The notes under the pieces: model-generated
Seen by the model: only the letters and a program-made list of their open reading frames with translations
Database searches by the model: none
What the model was told of the DNA's origin: nothing
Translations under genes and position numbers: made by a program
Shown here: piece by piece, positions 1 to 8,470 of the stretch
How the letters are laid out: each line of letters begins with the position of its first letter
How positions within the stretch are numbered: position 1 is the stretch's first letter
Assembly (NCBI RefSeq): GCF_004123845.1
Contig: NZ_NBDP01000042.1
Location: 1 to 64,000, forward strand
Source of the DNA: Allobosea sp. Tri-44
GTDB lineage: Bacteria; Pseudomonadota; Alphaproteobacteria; Rhizobiales; Beijerinckiaceae
DNA length: 64,000 nt
Direction: 5' to 3'

Positions 1-128
1 AAAGCCAAAGCTCGTCGCCATCATCGCGACGGCCCGAAAACTCGTCACGATCCTCAATGCCGTCATCCGGGACCAACAACCATGGCGCGAACAAGACGCT
101 TGACCACCAAGACAGTCGCTCACCCCTG

Positions 129-152
129 CCCCTCTCCCATCCGGGAGAGGGG
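129..152. repeat. GC-rich perfect hairpin
   Basis: Ten-base arms CCCCTCTCCC and GGGAGAGGGG are separated by four bases, with TTT following on the + strand. It lies in the gene-free first 200 bases, downstream of the HAD gene, which ends at 201 on the minus strand. It could be a terminator for a + strand gene lying before the window, or a dispersed C/G-rich palindrome like the pair near 42.9 kb. Nothing else was recognised in bases 1-200. Confidence 0.5.
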
Positions 153-200
153 TTTCTCGCGGATGTCCGGCCGTCACAGCTAGCTGGATTGCGCCCATGC

Positions 201-944
201 TCACCGCCTAGCCGCCACATAAGGCACGAGCTCCGTCAGCGACGAGATCGTCAGGTCCGCGCCTTCGCCGAGTTGCTCCGGCTGCATGCGCAGCGCCTTG
301 AACAGGCTCTTCGGACCGATCACCGCCGCGTCTGCGAGTTCGTCGCGCAGGGCCTTCGAGGTTACACGCTCGATGCGCGCCACGGTCATGCCGTAGGCCT
401 TGGCGCCGGAGATGTCGAAGCCGTTGGAGGAGACGAACAAGATCTCGTCGCGCGTCAGGCCGAGCCGCTCCTCGACCAGGCGGTAGCCGCGCGGATCGGG
501 CTTGTAGCTGCCGATCTCGTCGACGCTGATCACGGTCTCCAGCAGCTTGTCGATGCCGGCCTGCCGGGTGAGATTCTCCAGCATGGCGGGGCTGCCATTG
601 GAGAAGATGGCGAGGCGCGTCGGGGCGAGGCCCTGCAGCGCCGCCAGCGCTTCTGGATAGAGTGCCAGCGCGTCATAAGCCGCGGCGATGCGGGCGAGGA
701 ACTCGGGCGTCGCTTCGAGGCCAAGCGTCTTCAGCGTGAAGTCGAGCGAGGCCTGCGTCACGCTCCAGAAGTCCTCGTAGCGGCCCATCAGCGCCCGCAG
801 CCAGGTGTATTCGAGCTGCTTCAATCGCCAGATCTGGGTGATGGTCTCGCCATGGCCCGGGAAGGCGGCATCGGTGACGCCGGCGACCGACTGGACGTCG
901 AATAGTGTGCCATAGGCATCGAAGACGACGGCCTTGATCGGCAT
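201..944 (-). CDS. Haloacid dehalogenase, type II (HAD superfamily)
   Basis: A 247-aa HAD hydrolase of the 2-haloacid dehalogenase type. The N-terminal motif VVFDAYGTLFDV carries the nucleophile Asp9. SNGSP (HAD motif II region) and KPDPRGY (motif III Lys) follow in order, and FVSSNGFDISGAK matches the C-terminal acidic loop of L-2-haloacid dehalogenases. The family displaces the halogen of short 2-haloacids by way of an aspartyl ester. The ATG at 944 is preferred over 962 because GGAAGGA lies about six bases before it. The gene is solitary on its strand. The true substrate is uncertain, since many members annotated this way are general phosphatases. Confidence 0.85.
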   Translation of the reverse strand: MPIKAVVFDAYGTLFDVQSVAGVTDAAFPGHGETITQIWRLKQLEYTWLRALMGRYEDFWSVTQASLDFTLKTLGLEATPEFLARIAAAYDALALYPEALAALQGLAPTRLAIFSNGSPAMLENLTRQAGIDKLLETVISVDEIGSYKPDPRGYRLVEERLGLTRDEILFVSSNGFDISGAKAYGMTVARIERVTSKALRDELADAAVIGPKSLFKALRMQPEQLGEGADLTISSLTELVPYVAARR

Positions 945-970
945 GGTGTTTCCTTCCGCCATCCTGTTCC

Positions 971-1069
971 GTCATCCCGGGCGACCGCAGGGAGACCCGG
1001 GATCCATGCCTGAACCGTTCCGGAATGGATCCCGGCTCTGCGCCGCTATCGCGGCTTGGCCGGGATGAC
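971..1069. repeat. 99-bp intergenic palindromic repeat, copy 1
   Basis: The element starts GTCATCCCGG and ends CCGGGATGAC, which are exact reverse complements. Internal CCCGGGATCCAT and ATGGATCCCGG segments also pair. A second copy of exactly the same length lies at 37059-37157. It sits between the HAD gene and gpmI, which are divergent, so it is not a simple terminator. No coding potential was seen. Confidence 0.85.
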
Positions 1070-1155
1070 TTTCCACTGGATGATAGCGCTCGCCTTGGCC
1101 GCGCGGAGCGTGATATCCGCACAAGCACTTGTTCGCAGACGCACAGGATATCGGA

Positions 1156-2670
1156 ATGTCCAGCCGCCCCGTCATGCTGATGATCCTCGATGGCTGGGGC
1201 TGGCGCGACGACAAGGACAACAACGCGGTCCTGCTGGCGAAGACGCCCAATTTCGACCGGTTCTGGGCCTCATCCCCGCACGCCTTCCTGCGCACCTCCG
1301 GGCTCGATGTCGGCCTGCCCGAGGGGCAGATGGGTAATTCCGAGGTCGGCCACCTCAACTTGGGCGCCGGCCGCGTGGTGATGCAGGACCTGCCGCGCAT
1401 CAATCAGGCGATCACGAACGGCACGCTGAAGCAGGCGCTGGATGCGAGCGGGCTGATCGGCAGGCTCAAGGCCAGCGGCGGCACCTGCCATATCCTCGGC
1501 CTGATCTCGCCCGGCGGCGTCCACGCCCATCAGGATCATGCGGTGGCGCTGGCGAAGCTCGTGGTCGCGGCGGGCGTGCCCGCAGTCATCCATGTCTTCA
1601 CCGATGGGCGCGATACCCCCCCACGCTCGGCGGCAGAGTATGTCGCTGCGCTGGAAGCTGCGCTGCCGCCGCAGGTCAAGGTCGCGACGGTCTCCGGCCG
1701 CTACTATGCGATGGATCGCGACAATCGCTGGGAGCGCGTCGAGCTCGCCTGGAAGGCGCTGGCGCTCGGCGAGGGCGAGCGGATGCCGACCGCAGCTTCC
1801 GCTATCGAGGCGGCCTATGCCGCCACTGTCAGCGACGAGTTCATCAAGCCGGCGGCGATCGGCGATTATCGCGGCATGGCCGATGGCGATGGCCTGCTAA
1901 GCTTCAATTTCCGCGCCGACCGCATCCGCGAGATTCTGGCGCCGCTGCTCTTTGCCGCGTTCAGCGGCTTCCCGCGCCCGCGCATGCCGAAACTCGTCGC
2001 AGCGGTCGGGACGACCTCGTACAGCTCCGAGCTCGACAAAGTCATGCCGGCGCTGTTTGCGCCGCAGAGCCTCGCCAATGGCCTCGGCGAGACCGTCTCG
2101 AAGGCGGGGCTGAAGCAGATACGCTTCGCCGAGACCGAGAAGTACCCACACGTCACCTATTTCTTCAATGGCGGGCGCGAGGAGCCGTTCGAGGGCGAGG
2201 AGCGCAGCATGACGCCCTCGCCGAAGGTCGCGACCTATGACCTGCAGCCGGAGATGTCGGCGCCGGAGCTGACCGGGAAGGTGGTCGCCGCGATCGAGAA
2301 CGGGCAGTACGATCTCTTCGTCCTGAACTTCGCCAACCCGGACATGGTCGGCCATACCGGCGTGCTCTCGGCGGCGATCAAGGCGGTCGAGACGATCGAT
2401 ACGAGCCTCGGCCAGATCGCTGACGCCATCCTCGCCAAGGGCGGGGCGCTGCTGGTCACGGCCGATCACGGCAATGCCGAATTGATGGTCGATCCCGTCA
2501 CCGGCAATCCGCACACCGCCCACACTACCTTCCCGGTGCCGGTGATGCTGATCGGCGGGCAGGCGAAGGGACTGGCCGAGGGCCGCCTCGCCGATGTCTC
2601 GCCGACGCTGCTTGCGCTGCTCGGATTGGAGCAGCCGGCCGAGATGACCGGCCAGTCTCTGCTGCGCTGA
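1156..2670 (+). CDS. gpmI: 2,3-bisphosphoglycerate-independent phosphoglycerate mutase
   Basis: A 504-aa cytoplasmic glycolytic and gluconeogenic enzyme that interconverts 3- and 2-phosphoglycerate. It has the usual family length. The start shows MLMILDGWGW (first metal ligand), then QMGNSEVGHLNLGAGR with the phosphoserine at Ser62. TDGRDTPPRS, SGRYYAMDRDNRWER and FNFRADR are substrate-site motifs. VTADHGNAE and NPHTAHTTFPVPV supply the remaining Mn ligands. The ATG at 1156 has AGGA seven bases upstream; an in-frame start at 1129 would add nine non-conserved residues. It converges with the LysR gene, with only seven bases between the stops. Confidence 0.97.
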   Translation: MSSRPVMLMILDGWGWRDDKDNNAVLLAKTPNFDRFWASSPHAFLRTSGLDVGLPEGQMGNSEVGHLNLGAGRVVMQDLPRINQAITNGTLKQALDASGLIGRLKASGGTCHILGLISPGGVHAHQDHAVALAKLVVAAGVPAVIHVFTDGRDTPPRSAAEYVAALEAALPPQVKVATVSGRYYAMDRDNRWERVELAWKALALGEGERMPTAASAIEAAYAATVSDEFIKPAAIGDYRGMADGDGLLSFNFRADRIREILAPLLFAAFSGFPRPRMPKLVAAVGTTSYSSELDKVMPALFAPQSLANGLGETVSKAGLKQIRFAETEKYPHVTYFFNGGREEPFEGEERSMTPSPKVATYDLQPEMSAPELTGKVVAAIENGQYDLFVLNFANPDMVGHTGVLSAAIKAVETIDTSLGQIADAILAKGGALLVTADHGNAELMVDPVTGNPHTAHTTFPVPVMLIGGQAKGLAEGRLADVSPTLLALLGLEQPAEMTGQSLLR

Positions 2671-2677
2671 ACAGGAT

Positions 2678-3598
2678 TCAGGTCGGCGCCATGCCGGGGA
2701 TCGAGGCGATCTCCGCAGCCATGAAATCGATCAGCAGGCGGACGCGGGCCACGGCCGCCCGTTCAGGCACGATCAGCATGCTGAGCGGCACGCTCGGCAG
2801 GGTGTAGGCGGTCAGGATCGGCTCCAGCTGGCCGGACGCCAGCAGATCGTCGACGAGCCAGCGATGGGTGGGCGCGATGCCGCGGCCGGCGAGCAGCGCC
2901 TCGCGCACGGCCAGGCCATGATCGACCCGCAATCGCCCGTCGAAGGGGACGTTGTAATGCTCTCCGGCTTTGCCTGCGAAGGCGAGCATGGCGCTGCCGG
3001 CGACGTTCGTCATGCGGATGCCCTGATGCCTGGCGAGGTCGTCCGCTGAGGTCGGGATGCCATGCCGGGCCAGATAATGCGGCGCGGCGACGAACAGTCT
3101 TTGCGATCGGCCGAGAGGTCGCAGCTTCAGCGTGCTGTCGGCGAGCGGGCCGAGGCGGATGGCGATGTCGATGCCCTCGCGGACGAGGTCGATGCGCTCG
3201 TCGCTGAGGCTGAGGTCGATATCGATCTGCGGGTGCCGATCCTGGAAGGCGAAGAGCAGCCGCGTGACATGCAGGACACCGAAAGAGGCGGTGCAGGAGA
3301 GACGTACCGTGCCGGCCGGGGCGTCACCGGCGCTGCGGGCCTCGTCGCTCGCCTGCTCGACCAGGCGCAGGATGGCGAGGCAGTTCTGATAGTAGCGGCT
3401 GCCTTCCTCGGTCAGCGTAACACGGCGAGTGGTGCGGCTGAGCAGGGCGATACCGAGCGCGTCTTCCAGCTCGTTGAGATGCCGCGTCACTGAGGATTGG
3501 CCAAGGCCGAGCTCGCGCGCCACCGCCGACAGGCTACCGCGCTCGGCGACGCGGACGAAGCTGCGCATGCGTTCCAGCGTGATGTCTGATTTATCCAT
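2678..3598 (-). CDS. LysR-family transcriptional regulator
   Basis: A 306-aa LysR regulator. Its N-terminal winged helix-turn-helix spans about residues 5-65, with FVRVAERGSLSAVARELGLG and SSVTRHLNELEDALG being typical. A periplasmic-binding-like effector domain occupies about 90-300. The ATG at 3598 begins the conserved DNA-binding domain; the upstream in-frame start at 3625 would add nine residues. It is divergent from a flavodoxin-fold NAD(P)H oxidoreductase, the usual arrangement of a LysR gene and its target. The inverted repeat at 3621-3637 lies between them. The effector is unknown. Confidence 0.92.
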   Translation of the reverse strand: MDKSDITLERMRSFVRVAERGSLSAVARELGLGQSSVTRHLNELEDALGIALLSRTTRRVTLTEEGSRYYQNCLAILRLVEQASDEARSAGDAPAGTVRLSCTASFGVLHVTRLLFAFQDRHPQIDIDLSLSDERIDLVREGIDIAIRLGPLADSTLKLRPLGRSQRLFVAAPHYLARHGIPTSADDLARHQGIRMTNVAGSAMLAFAGKAGEHYNVPFDGRLRVDHGLAVREALLAGRGIAPTHRWLVDDLLASGQLEPILTAYTLPSVPLSMLIVPERAAVARVRLLIDFMAAEIASIPGMAPT

Positions 3599-3620
3599 AA
3601 AACGGCACAATAATATCCAT

Positions 3621-3637
3621 TGCACCGTTGTAGTGCA
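3621..3637. promoter_or_regulatory. Candidate LysR operator
   Basis: The perfect inverted repeat TGCAC-N7-GTGCA lies in the 92-base gap between the divergent LysR and oxidoreductase genes. LysR proteins normally bind an interrupted palindrome at such a position and repress their own gene while activating the neighbour. The assignment is by position and symmetry only. Confidence 0.5.
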
Positions 3638-3690
3638 GAAGCGGAACAGCGCCTAGCTGGAAAGCCTCATCCTCTCGGAAAGGCTCCGCC

Positions 3691-4485
3691 ATGAAGGTCC
3701 TGCTTGTTTTCGCCCATCCCGAACGCCGCTCGCTCAACGGCGCGCTGCGCGACGCCGCCGTTGCCGAACTGGGGGCCCAGGGCCATGAGGTTCGCGTCAG
3801 CGATCTCTATGCCGAGGGCTGGAAGTCAGAAGTCGATCGCGCCGATTTCCCGAGCTGGCCGGATGGCGAGCGTTTTGCCGCTGGTGCCGCCTCGAAGCAG
3901 GCCTTCGGCGAGGGCACGCTGACCGCCGACGTCAAGGTTGAGATCGAGAAGCTGCTCTGGGCCGACACGCTGATCCTGCAGTTCCCGCTGTGGTGGTACA
4001 CGATGCCGGCGATCCTCAAGGGCTGGGTCGATCGGGTCTTCGCTTACGGCTTTGCCTATGGTGTCGGCGAGCACAGCGAGAAGCGCTGGGGCAACCGCTT
4101 CGGTGAAGGCACCCTCGCGGGCAAGCGCGCCATGCTGATCGTCACTGCCGGTGGCTGGGAGGAGCATTACTCCTCCCGCGGCATCAACGGGCCGATCGAG
4201 GACCTGCTGTTCCCGATCAACCACGGCATTCTCTACTATCCCGGCTATGAGGTGCTGCCGCCTCACGTCGTCTACCGGGTCGACCGGTTCAAGGAAGCGG
4301 ATTTCGAAGAGGCGACCGCGCGGTTGCGTGAGCGCATGCGCACGCTAACGACCACCGCGCCTATTCCCTACCGACGCCAGAACTTCGGTGACTACGTCGT
4401 TCCGGCGATGACGTTGCGGCCGGAGTTGGGTGAGCCGGGAGGCCGCGGCTTTGCGCTGCATGTGGACGCAGCGACGGTGGATTAG
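3691..4485 (+). CDS. NAD(P)H-dependent quinone oxidoreductase (flavodoxin-like fold)
   Basis: A 264-aa protein of the NQO1/MdaB/KefF flavodoxin-like group, which uses FAD or FMN for two-electron reduction of quinones. MKVLLVFAHPERRSLNGALRD is the phosphate-binding start of the fold. FPLWWYTMPAILKGWVDRVF is the hallmark flavin-site motif near residues 95-115, and GKRAMLIVTAGG follows. The C-terminal 60 residues extend beyond the minimal fold. Transcription diverges from the LysR regulator, which probably controls it in response to quinone or electrophile stress. The exact substrate cannot be told from sequence. Confidence 0.9.
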   Translation: MKVLLVFAHPERRSLNGALRDAAVAELGAQGHEVRVSDLYAEGWKSEVDRADFPSWPDGERFAAGAASKQAFGEGTLTADVKVEIEKLLWADTLILQFPLWWYTMPAILKGWVDRVFAYGFAYGVGEHSEKRWGNRFGEGTLAGKRAMLIVTAGGWEEHYSSRGINGPIEDLLFPINHGILYYPGYEVLPPHVVYRVDRFKEADFEEATARLRERMRTLTTTAPIPYRRQNFGDYVVPAMTLRPELGEPGGRGFALHVDAATVD

Positions 4486-4542
4486 GCGCCCACGCGGAAC
4501 TCATGGGGCAGAGGGCGGTTGTTCCTGGTGAAGGGACCGCCC

Positions 4543-4758
4543 ATGCCCAACAAGCACAGCAACCGCCCGACCGATACGCCCGCTGCCTTCGTGACTGCGC
4601 AGCGCCCGGGACAGTCCGGTGAGCAAGACCAGCGGCGCGCGGGACCAAATCCGCGTTCCGCTCACCCGACCGGGCCACATGCTCCCTATGAGCCGGATGA
4701 TCCTGAAGGCCTGGCTGCCGGCAAGCACGAGCGGAAAGAGACGTCCGGCAAGCGCTGA
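4543..4758 (+). CDS. Small disordered hypothetical protein
   Basis: A possible 71-aa protein starting at ATG 4543, with AAGGGA upstream. It is rich in Pro, Gly, Asn, Lys and Arg, has no hydrophobic core or membrane segment, and ends in a charged tail (KHERKETSGKR). Composition suggests a short intrinsically disordered protein, but G+C-rich DNA often yields such open frames. The clear start site and sensible C-terminus favour a real gene. No family was recognised and no neighbour gives a role. Confidence 0.4.
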   Translation: MPNKHSNRPTDTPAAFVTAQRPGQSGEQDQRRAGPNPRSAHPTGPHAPYEPDDPEGLAAGKHERKETSGKR

Positions 4759-5085
4759 GGTCGGGCTCAGCGAGCCGAATAATCTGCATGGCGCTGGCTG
4801 CACGGGCCGCTCGATATGCGCAGGTACATCTTGCCCGGCGAGCAGATTTGCGTGACTTCAGCAGACTCAAGACCGAGCTGAAATACTCGTCGCAAGTCAG
4901 CCCAAACTATCGTTTGGTTTAATCTTTGTGCGATGACTATGGATTTTCGGATTGAACGGCAAGGTTGTCGCCTTGATCCTTCGCGCAAGGGAAAGTAGTG
5001 ACGGCGATCATGCGCTTCCGGATGGGTGCATGATCGATTCGGAGGGGGCGGATCGTCGCGGATGCCGGGGACGGGCGGATCCAGG
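4759..5085. other. Gene-free stretch before the TetR gene
   Basis: No convincing reading frame was seen. It holds a small hairpin at 4902-4917 (CCAAAC-TATC-GTTTGG) followed by TTTAATCTTT, which could act as a weak terminator for the small gene upstream. It also holds the inverted repeat at 5005-5036, described separately. The part from about 4890 to 4960 is more A+T-rich than its surroundings and is the likeliest promoter area. Confidence 0.5.
5005..5036. promoter_or_regulatory. Candidate TetR autoregulatory operator
   Basis: Perfect nine-base arms CGATCATGC and GCATGATCG are separated by 14 bases. The right arm ends 49 bases before the preferred TetR start at 5086. TetR proteins commonly bind such palindromes over their own promoters. 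An alternative in-frame GTG start at 5026 would lie inside this repeat, which argues for the later start. Confidence 0.45.
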
Positions 5086-5715
5086 ATGAAAGCGCGTAAC
5101 GGAAGACGGCCGGGCGGGGCTGGTTCGGTGGAGACGGCAAGGCCAAAGCCGATGCGGACCGAGATTCTCGACGCCGCGGCAGAGCTCATCGTTCGCGAGG
5201 GCTACGATGCCTGCACGATGCGGGCGGTGGCGGCGATGGTCGATATGAAGGCGGGCAGTCTCTACTACCATTTCAAGTCGAAGGACGAGATCGTCGAAGA
5301 AATCCTCAATCAGGGGATCGAGACACTCTATGCGCGTGTCGCAGGGACGATCCGCGATCTGCCCAAGGAAACTCCCTTCGCGCGGAGGCTGTCGGCGGCG
5401 GTGGAGGTGCATATCGCCAGTCTGGTCGGGAAGGACCAGAAGTATATGCATGTCTACGAGCACTTGCCGCTAGTCATCAAGCGGCGCAGCCGCAAGATGC
5501 GCGAGAAATATGCCCAGCTCTGGCACGATCTGTTCGCCGGCGGAGTTGCCAGCGGTGAAGCTGCGGCTGGACACGATCTGCGCCTGTTGGTGCCGTACTT
5601 CCTCGGAGGGCTCAACCGGGTGCCGGAATGGAGTCGCGCGAGTGGCGCCAGTAGCGAGAAGATCGCCGAACTGGCTGTCGTGACCCTTCTCGACGGAATC
5701 GGCGCCAGACAGTAG
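5086..5715 (+). CDS. TetR-family transcriptional regulator
   Basis: About 209 aa. The TetR N-terminal helix-turn-helix is clear: ILDAAAELIVREGYDACTMR, then VDMKAGSLYYHFKSKDEIVEE as recognition helix and turn. The C-terminal ligand domain includes VYEHLPLVIKRRSRKMREKY. Starts at 5026, 5062 and 5086 are all possible. The one at 5086 leaves room for the palindrome at 5005-5036 and has a partial Shine-Dalgarno. The GNAT gene follows after 58 bases and may be co-transcribed. The ligand is unknown. Confidence 0.88.
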   Translation: MKARNGRRPGGAGSVETARPKPMRTEILDAAAELIVREGYDACTMRAVAAMVDMKAGSLYYHFKSKDEIVEEILNQGIETLYARVAGTIRDLPKETPFARRLSAAVEVHIASLVGKDQKYMHVYEHLPLVIKRRSRKMREKYAQLWHDLFAGGVASGEAAAGHDLRLLVPYFLGGLNRVPEWSRASGASSEKIAELAVVTLLDGIGARQ

Positions 5716-5773
5716 CAGGTAGGTGACACGGCCGTGCAACGCGGCCACCGATGCCACCTGCCGACCGGAAGCC

Positions 5774-6388
5774 ATGCCCGAGACCTTCGCCATCAGCCTG
5801 AACGGCACCACCGACCTGCCAGCCGGCAAGATCGCTGCGATCGTGACCTCGCTCGAGATGTTCTCAGCGCCGACGCGACGGCCCGACCCGCCGGGCGTCG
5901 AGGGCTTCTCGCTGGAAGAGATCGGGCGCGAGGACGTGGCGCGCTATCTTGCGGTCTATCGCCTGCTCGGCGAGCGCTGGATGTGGTTCAGCCGGCTGGT
6001 CAAGCCGGTCACGGAGCTCCAGGCGATCCTCACCGACCCGGCAGTCGACTTTTTCGCGGTGCGCTTCGACGGGCGTGACGTCGGTTTGCTCGAGCTCGAC
6101 TTCAGGGTTGAAGGCGAGGGCGAACTCGCCTTCTTCGGCCTCGACGAGAGCGTTGTCGGGAAGGGGGCCGGGCGCTGGCTGATGAACCGGGCGCTGGAGC
6201 GCGCCTGGGCGAGACCTATCAGCCGCTTCTGGGTGCATACCTGCACGCTCGACCATCAGGGCGCGGTCGAGTTCTACCAGCGTTCGGGCTTCACGGCGTT
6301 CAAGCGTGGCGTTGAGGTCGACGACGATCCGCGCCTCGGCGGGGCGATGCTGCGCACCGCTGTCCCGCATCATCCGGTGATCGAGTAG
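5774..6388 (+). CDS. GNAT-family N-acetyltransferase
   Basis: A 204-aa acetyl-CoA-dependent acyltransferase. The core GNAT pattern is visible in the second half: a beta strand with VGLLELDFRV, then VVGKGAGRWLMNRALERAW as the acetyl-CoA pyrophosphate loop and helix, then WVHTCTLDHQGAVEFYQRSG as the final strand and helix. The N-terminal 60 residues are less typical. The ATG at 5774 has GGAAG five bases upstream; the longer frame from 5723 lacks conserved sequence. It may be co-transcribed with the TetR gene and converges with fliJ. The substrate is unknown. Confidence 0.88.
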   Translation: MPETFAISLNGTTDLPAGKIAAIVTSLEMFSAPTRRPDPPGVEGFSLEEIGREDVARYLAVYRLLGERWMWFSRLVKPVTELQAILTDPAVDFFAVRFDGRDVGLLELDFRVEGEGELAFFGLDESVVGKGAGRWLMNRALERAWARPISRFWVHTCTLDHQGAVEFYQRSGFTAFKRGVEVDDDPRLGGAMLRTAVPHHPVIE

Positions 6389-6398
6389 GGGCTCGTCT

Positions 6399-6803
6399 TC
6401 AAACGCGCGAGCGCAGCCCGATCGAGTCCATCATCGCCTGATCGCGGGCGGCTTCGGCGGCACGCTCGGTGGCGCGTTCGCGATCGTCGAGGATCTCGAC
6501 CTTCTTCATGTCCTCGAAGGCTTCCTGCAGCTCGGCCTTGGCCTCGTCGAGCTGGCCTTGAAGATTATCCGCGGACTGGCGAAGATTGTCGCGACGCCCC
6601 AGTGCCGCCTTGGCATAGGTCGGGTAGGCGAAATGCGCGGGGTCGGAGATACCGGCACGCGTTTCCTCGTTCTGGATCTCGCGATCGAGATCTCCAGCCA
6701 TCCGGTTGAATTCCGCGATCATCATCTCAATCTGGCTTACCCGGCGGCGCTTTTCGTCCACCTGGAAGCGTTTGAGACGCAAAAGGGTCTCTCGCGACTT
6801 CAT
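6399..6803 (-). CDS. fliJ: Flagellar export protein FliJ
   Basis: A 134-aa, almost entirely helical coiled-coil protein of FliJ size. The N-terminus (SRETLLRLKRFQVDEKRRRV) and the heptad pattern over residues 5-120 match alphaproteobacterial FliJ. FliJ is the stalk of the flagellar export ATPase, sitting in the FliI ring and coupling it to FlhA. A good ribosome site (AGGAG) precedes the ATG at 6803. fliI, which normally adjoins it, lies about 2.2 kb upstream on the same strand, with two opposite-strand genes between. It therefore needs its own promoter, presumably in 6804-7124. Confidence 0.88.
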   Translation of the reverse strand: MKSRETLLRLKRFQVDEKRRRVSQIEMMIAEFNRMAGDLDREIQNEETRAGISDPAHFAYPTYAKAALGRRDNLRQSADNLQGQLDEAKAELQEAFEDMKKVEILDDRERATERAAEAARDQAMMDSIGLRSRV

Positions 6804-7124
6804 GTCGTGCCCAACTCCTGATTACGCATCGAGCCCGTTCCGGTCTGCCTGCATCGCAAGCCGGCCGGTAAAACGGTCTCCAACTTTTGTTCAGAGACGG
6901 ATTCACCGACCGGGTTGGTTCAACCTGATCGGATCCGACTCTGGTGGCGCGCCGACCCCTCGGCTCGCCACCGGAACACTCCGCGAGACGAAAATCACAA
7001 TGGCGCAAGGAGGTTGACCGTTTCTTACCAGGATCGCTCGCTTTCGATGCATGCAACGGGTGCGTCCCGGGCTCTCCCGGTCGAGCACAGCTCGCGCTAG
7101 CGTGGGGCGAATCAATAACAAGGG
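6804..7124. promoter_or_regulatory. Divergent promoter region, fliJ and MFS gene
   Basis: A 321-base gap between the divergent fliJ and MFS transporter genes. It must hold promoters for both. I found no long inverted repeat, no canonical CtrA box (TTAA-N7-TTAA) and no recognisable sigma54 site. AGGAG precedes fliJ. No coding frame is convincing. Confidence 0.4.
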
Positions 7125-8357
7125 GTGCGCGTGCCAGCGCGCCGGACAGAATCCTTGCCCTTCTCGCGCCGCCTCCCCGAGTACAGTCTGCTGCTGAGCG
7201 GACTCGCCCTGACGCGGATCATCGGCTGGGGCTCGATCTACTATTCGCCTTCGGTTCTGGCGGCCTATCTCGATCGCGAGCTTAAGCTCGGACCGGCGGT
7301 CATCTTCGGCGGGATCACGATCCTGCTGGTGATCGGAGCGGCGGTCGCTCCTCTGCTCGGGCGTCATCTCGACCGGCGCGGCACGCGGCATGCCATGGCG
7401 CTGGGGGCGGTGATCTCGGCACTGGGGTTGGCGCTGCTGGCGCTGGCGCAGGGCCCGATCAGCTATCTCGCGACCTGGTTCGTGATCGGCATTGGCCATG
7501 CGATGCAGCTCGCCAACACCGGCAATGTCACGGTGGCACAGCTGATGGGCGAGCGCACCCGCCGCGTCATCGGGCTGATGATGCTGGTCACCGGCCTTGC
7601 TTCCAGCGTGTTCTGGCCGCTGACCGCCTGGCTCAGTGCCGACTTTGGCTGGCGCACCTGCCTCATGGTCTTCGCGGCGATCCAGCTCGTGGTCGTGCTG
7701 CCGATCCATCTTGCCATCCCGGCCTATCGCGCCAAGCCGCTGGCCGAACCCGGCCCGTCCGCCATGCCGGCCGAAGAGCAGGGCAGGGTGCCGCCCGGCG
7801 AGCGGCGGCCGATATTCTGGCTGCTGGCGCTGAGCTTCTCGGCGAGCGGGCTCGTATCATGGGGGCTGCCGCTGCACATTATCGGGCTGATGCAGGGGGC
7901 TGGCATCGGGGCGGTGAGCGCGGTGACGATCGCCTCGCTGAGCGGCCCGGCGACCCTGATGGCGCGAGCGGTCGATGCGGTTGCGGGCGAGCGCCTCCCG
8001 GTCGAGCGGGTGGCTCTCGCCGGACTCGCGCTCGGACCGGCGGCCTGCCTGCTGATGGCGCTTGCGCCGGGGTCGAGCGCTATCGCGATCGCCTTCGTCA
8101 TCCTGTTCAGCGCGGCCATGGGCGTGATCGCGGTCGCGCGCGCGACCCTGCCGCTGGCGCTGTTTGGCCGTCACGGCTTCGGCACGATGCTCGGCCGCCT
8201 GACCGTGCCGCAGAATCTGACCTTCGCGGCGGCGCCGCTGCTGTTCGCGCTGATGGTCGAGCGGCTGGGCGCATCGGGCACGCTTATGGTGTCGGCGGTG
8301 ATCCAGAGCATGGCCCTGCTCGCGATGATCGTGCTGGTGCGCAGGCTCAGGAGCTAG
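7125..8357 (+). CDS. MFS transporter
   Basis: A 410-aa inner-membrane protein with about 12 predicted hydrophobic segments and a hydrophilic central loop near residues 205-230 (around PAEEQGRVPPGERRP). This is the 6+6 layout of the major facilitator superfamily. The loop between segments 2 and 3 (GRHLDRRGTRH) is a variant of the MFS signature. The substrate is unknown; the family exports or imports small solutes using the proton gradient. The GTG at 7125 is the longest start, and a second GTG at 7131 is equally possible. With the following thioredoxin-like gene it forms a + strand insertion between fliJ and fliI. Confidence 0.87.
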   Translation: MRVPARRTESLPFSRRLPEYSLLLSGLALTRIIGWGSIYYSPSVLAAYLDRELKLGPAVIFGGITILLVIGAAVAPLLGRHLDRRGTRHAMALGAVISALGLALLALAQGPISYLATWFVIGIGHAMQLANTGNVTVAQLMGERTRRVIGLMMLVTGLASSVFWPLTAWLSADFGWRTCLMVFAAIQLVVVLPIHLAIPAYRAKPLAEPGPSAMPAEEQGRVPPGERRPIFWLLALSFSASGLVSWGLPLHIIGLMQGAGIGAVSAVTIASLSGPATLMARAVDAVAGERLPVERVALAGLALGPAACLLMALAPGSSAIAIAFVILFSAAMGVIAVARATLPLALFGRHGFGTMLGRLTVPQNLTFAAAPLLFALMVERLGASGTLMVSAVIQSMALLAMIVLVRRLRS

Positions 8358-8470
8358 CGCGGTGCCGGAAACGACATGGTCGGCTGCGCCACTGACGCGA
8401 TCGTGCATAGGGGCATGGCGCGCGCCGCCCTATCACGCGGCCTTCCCGAAGCGACCGAGCTGAAGACCAC

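Noticed and set aside
129-152. Hairpin at the window start as terminator of the HAD gene
   Set aside because: Read on the minus strand it has no T-run; the TTT is on the + strand side, so it does not suit that gene.
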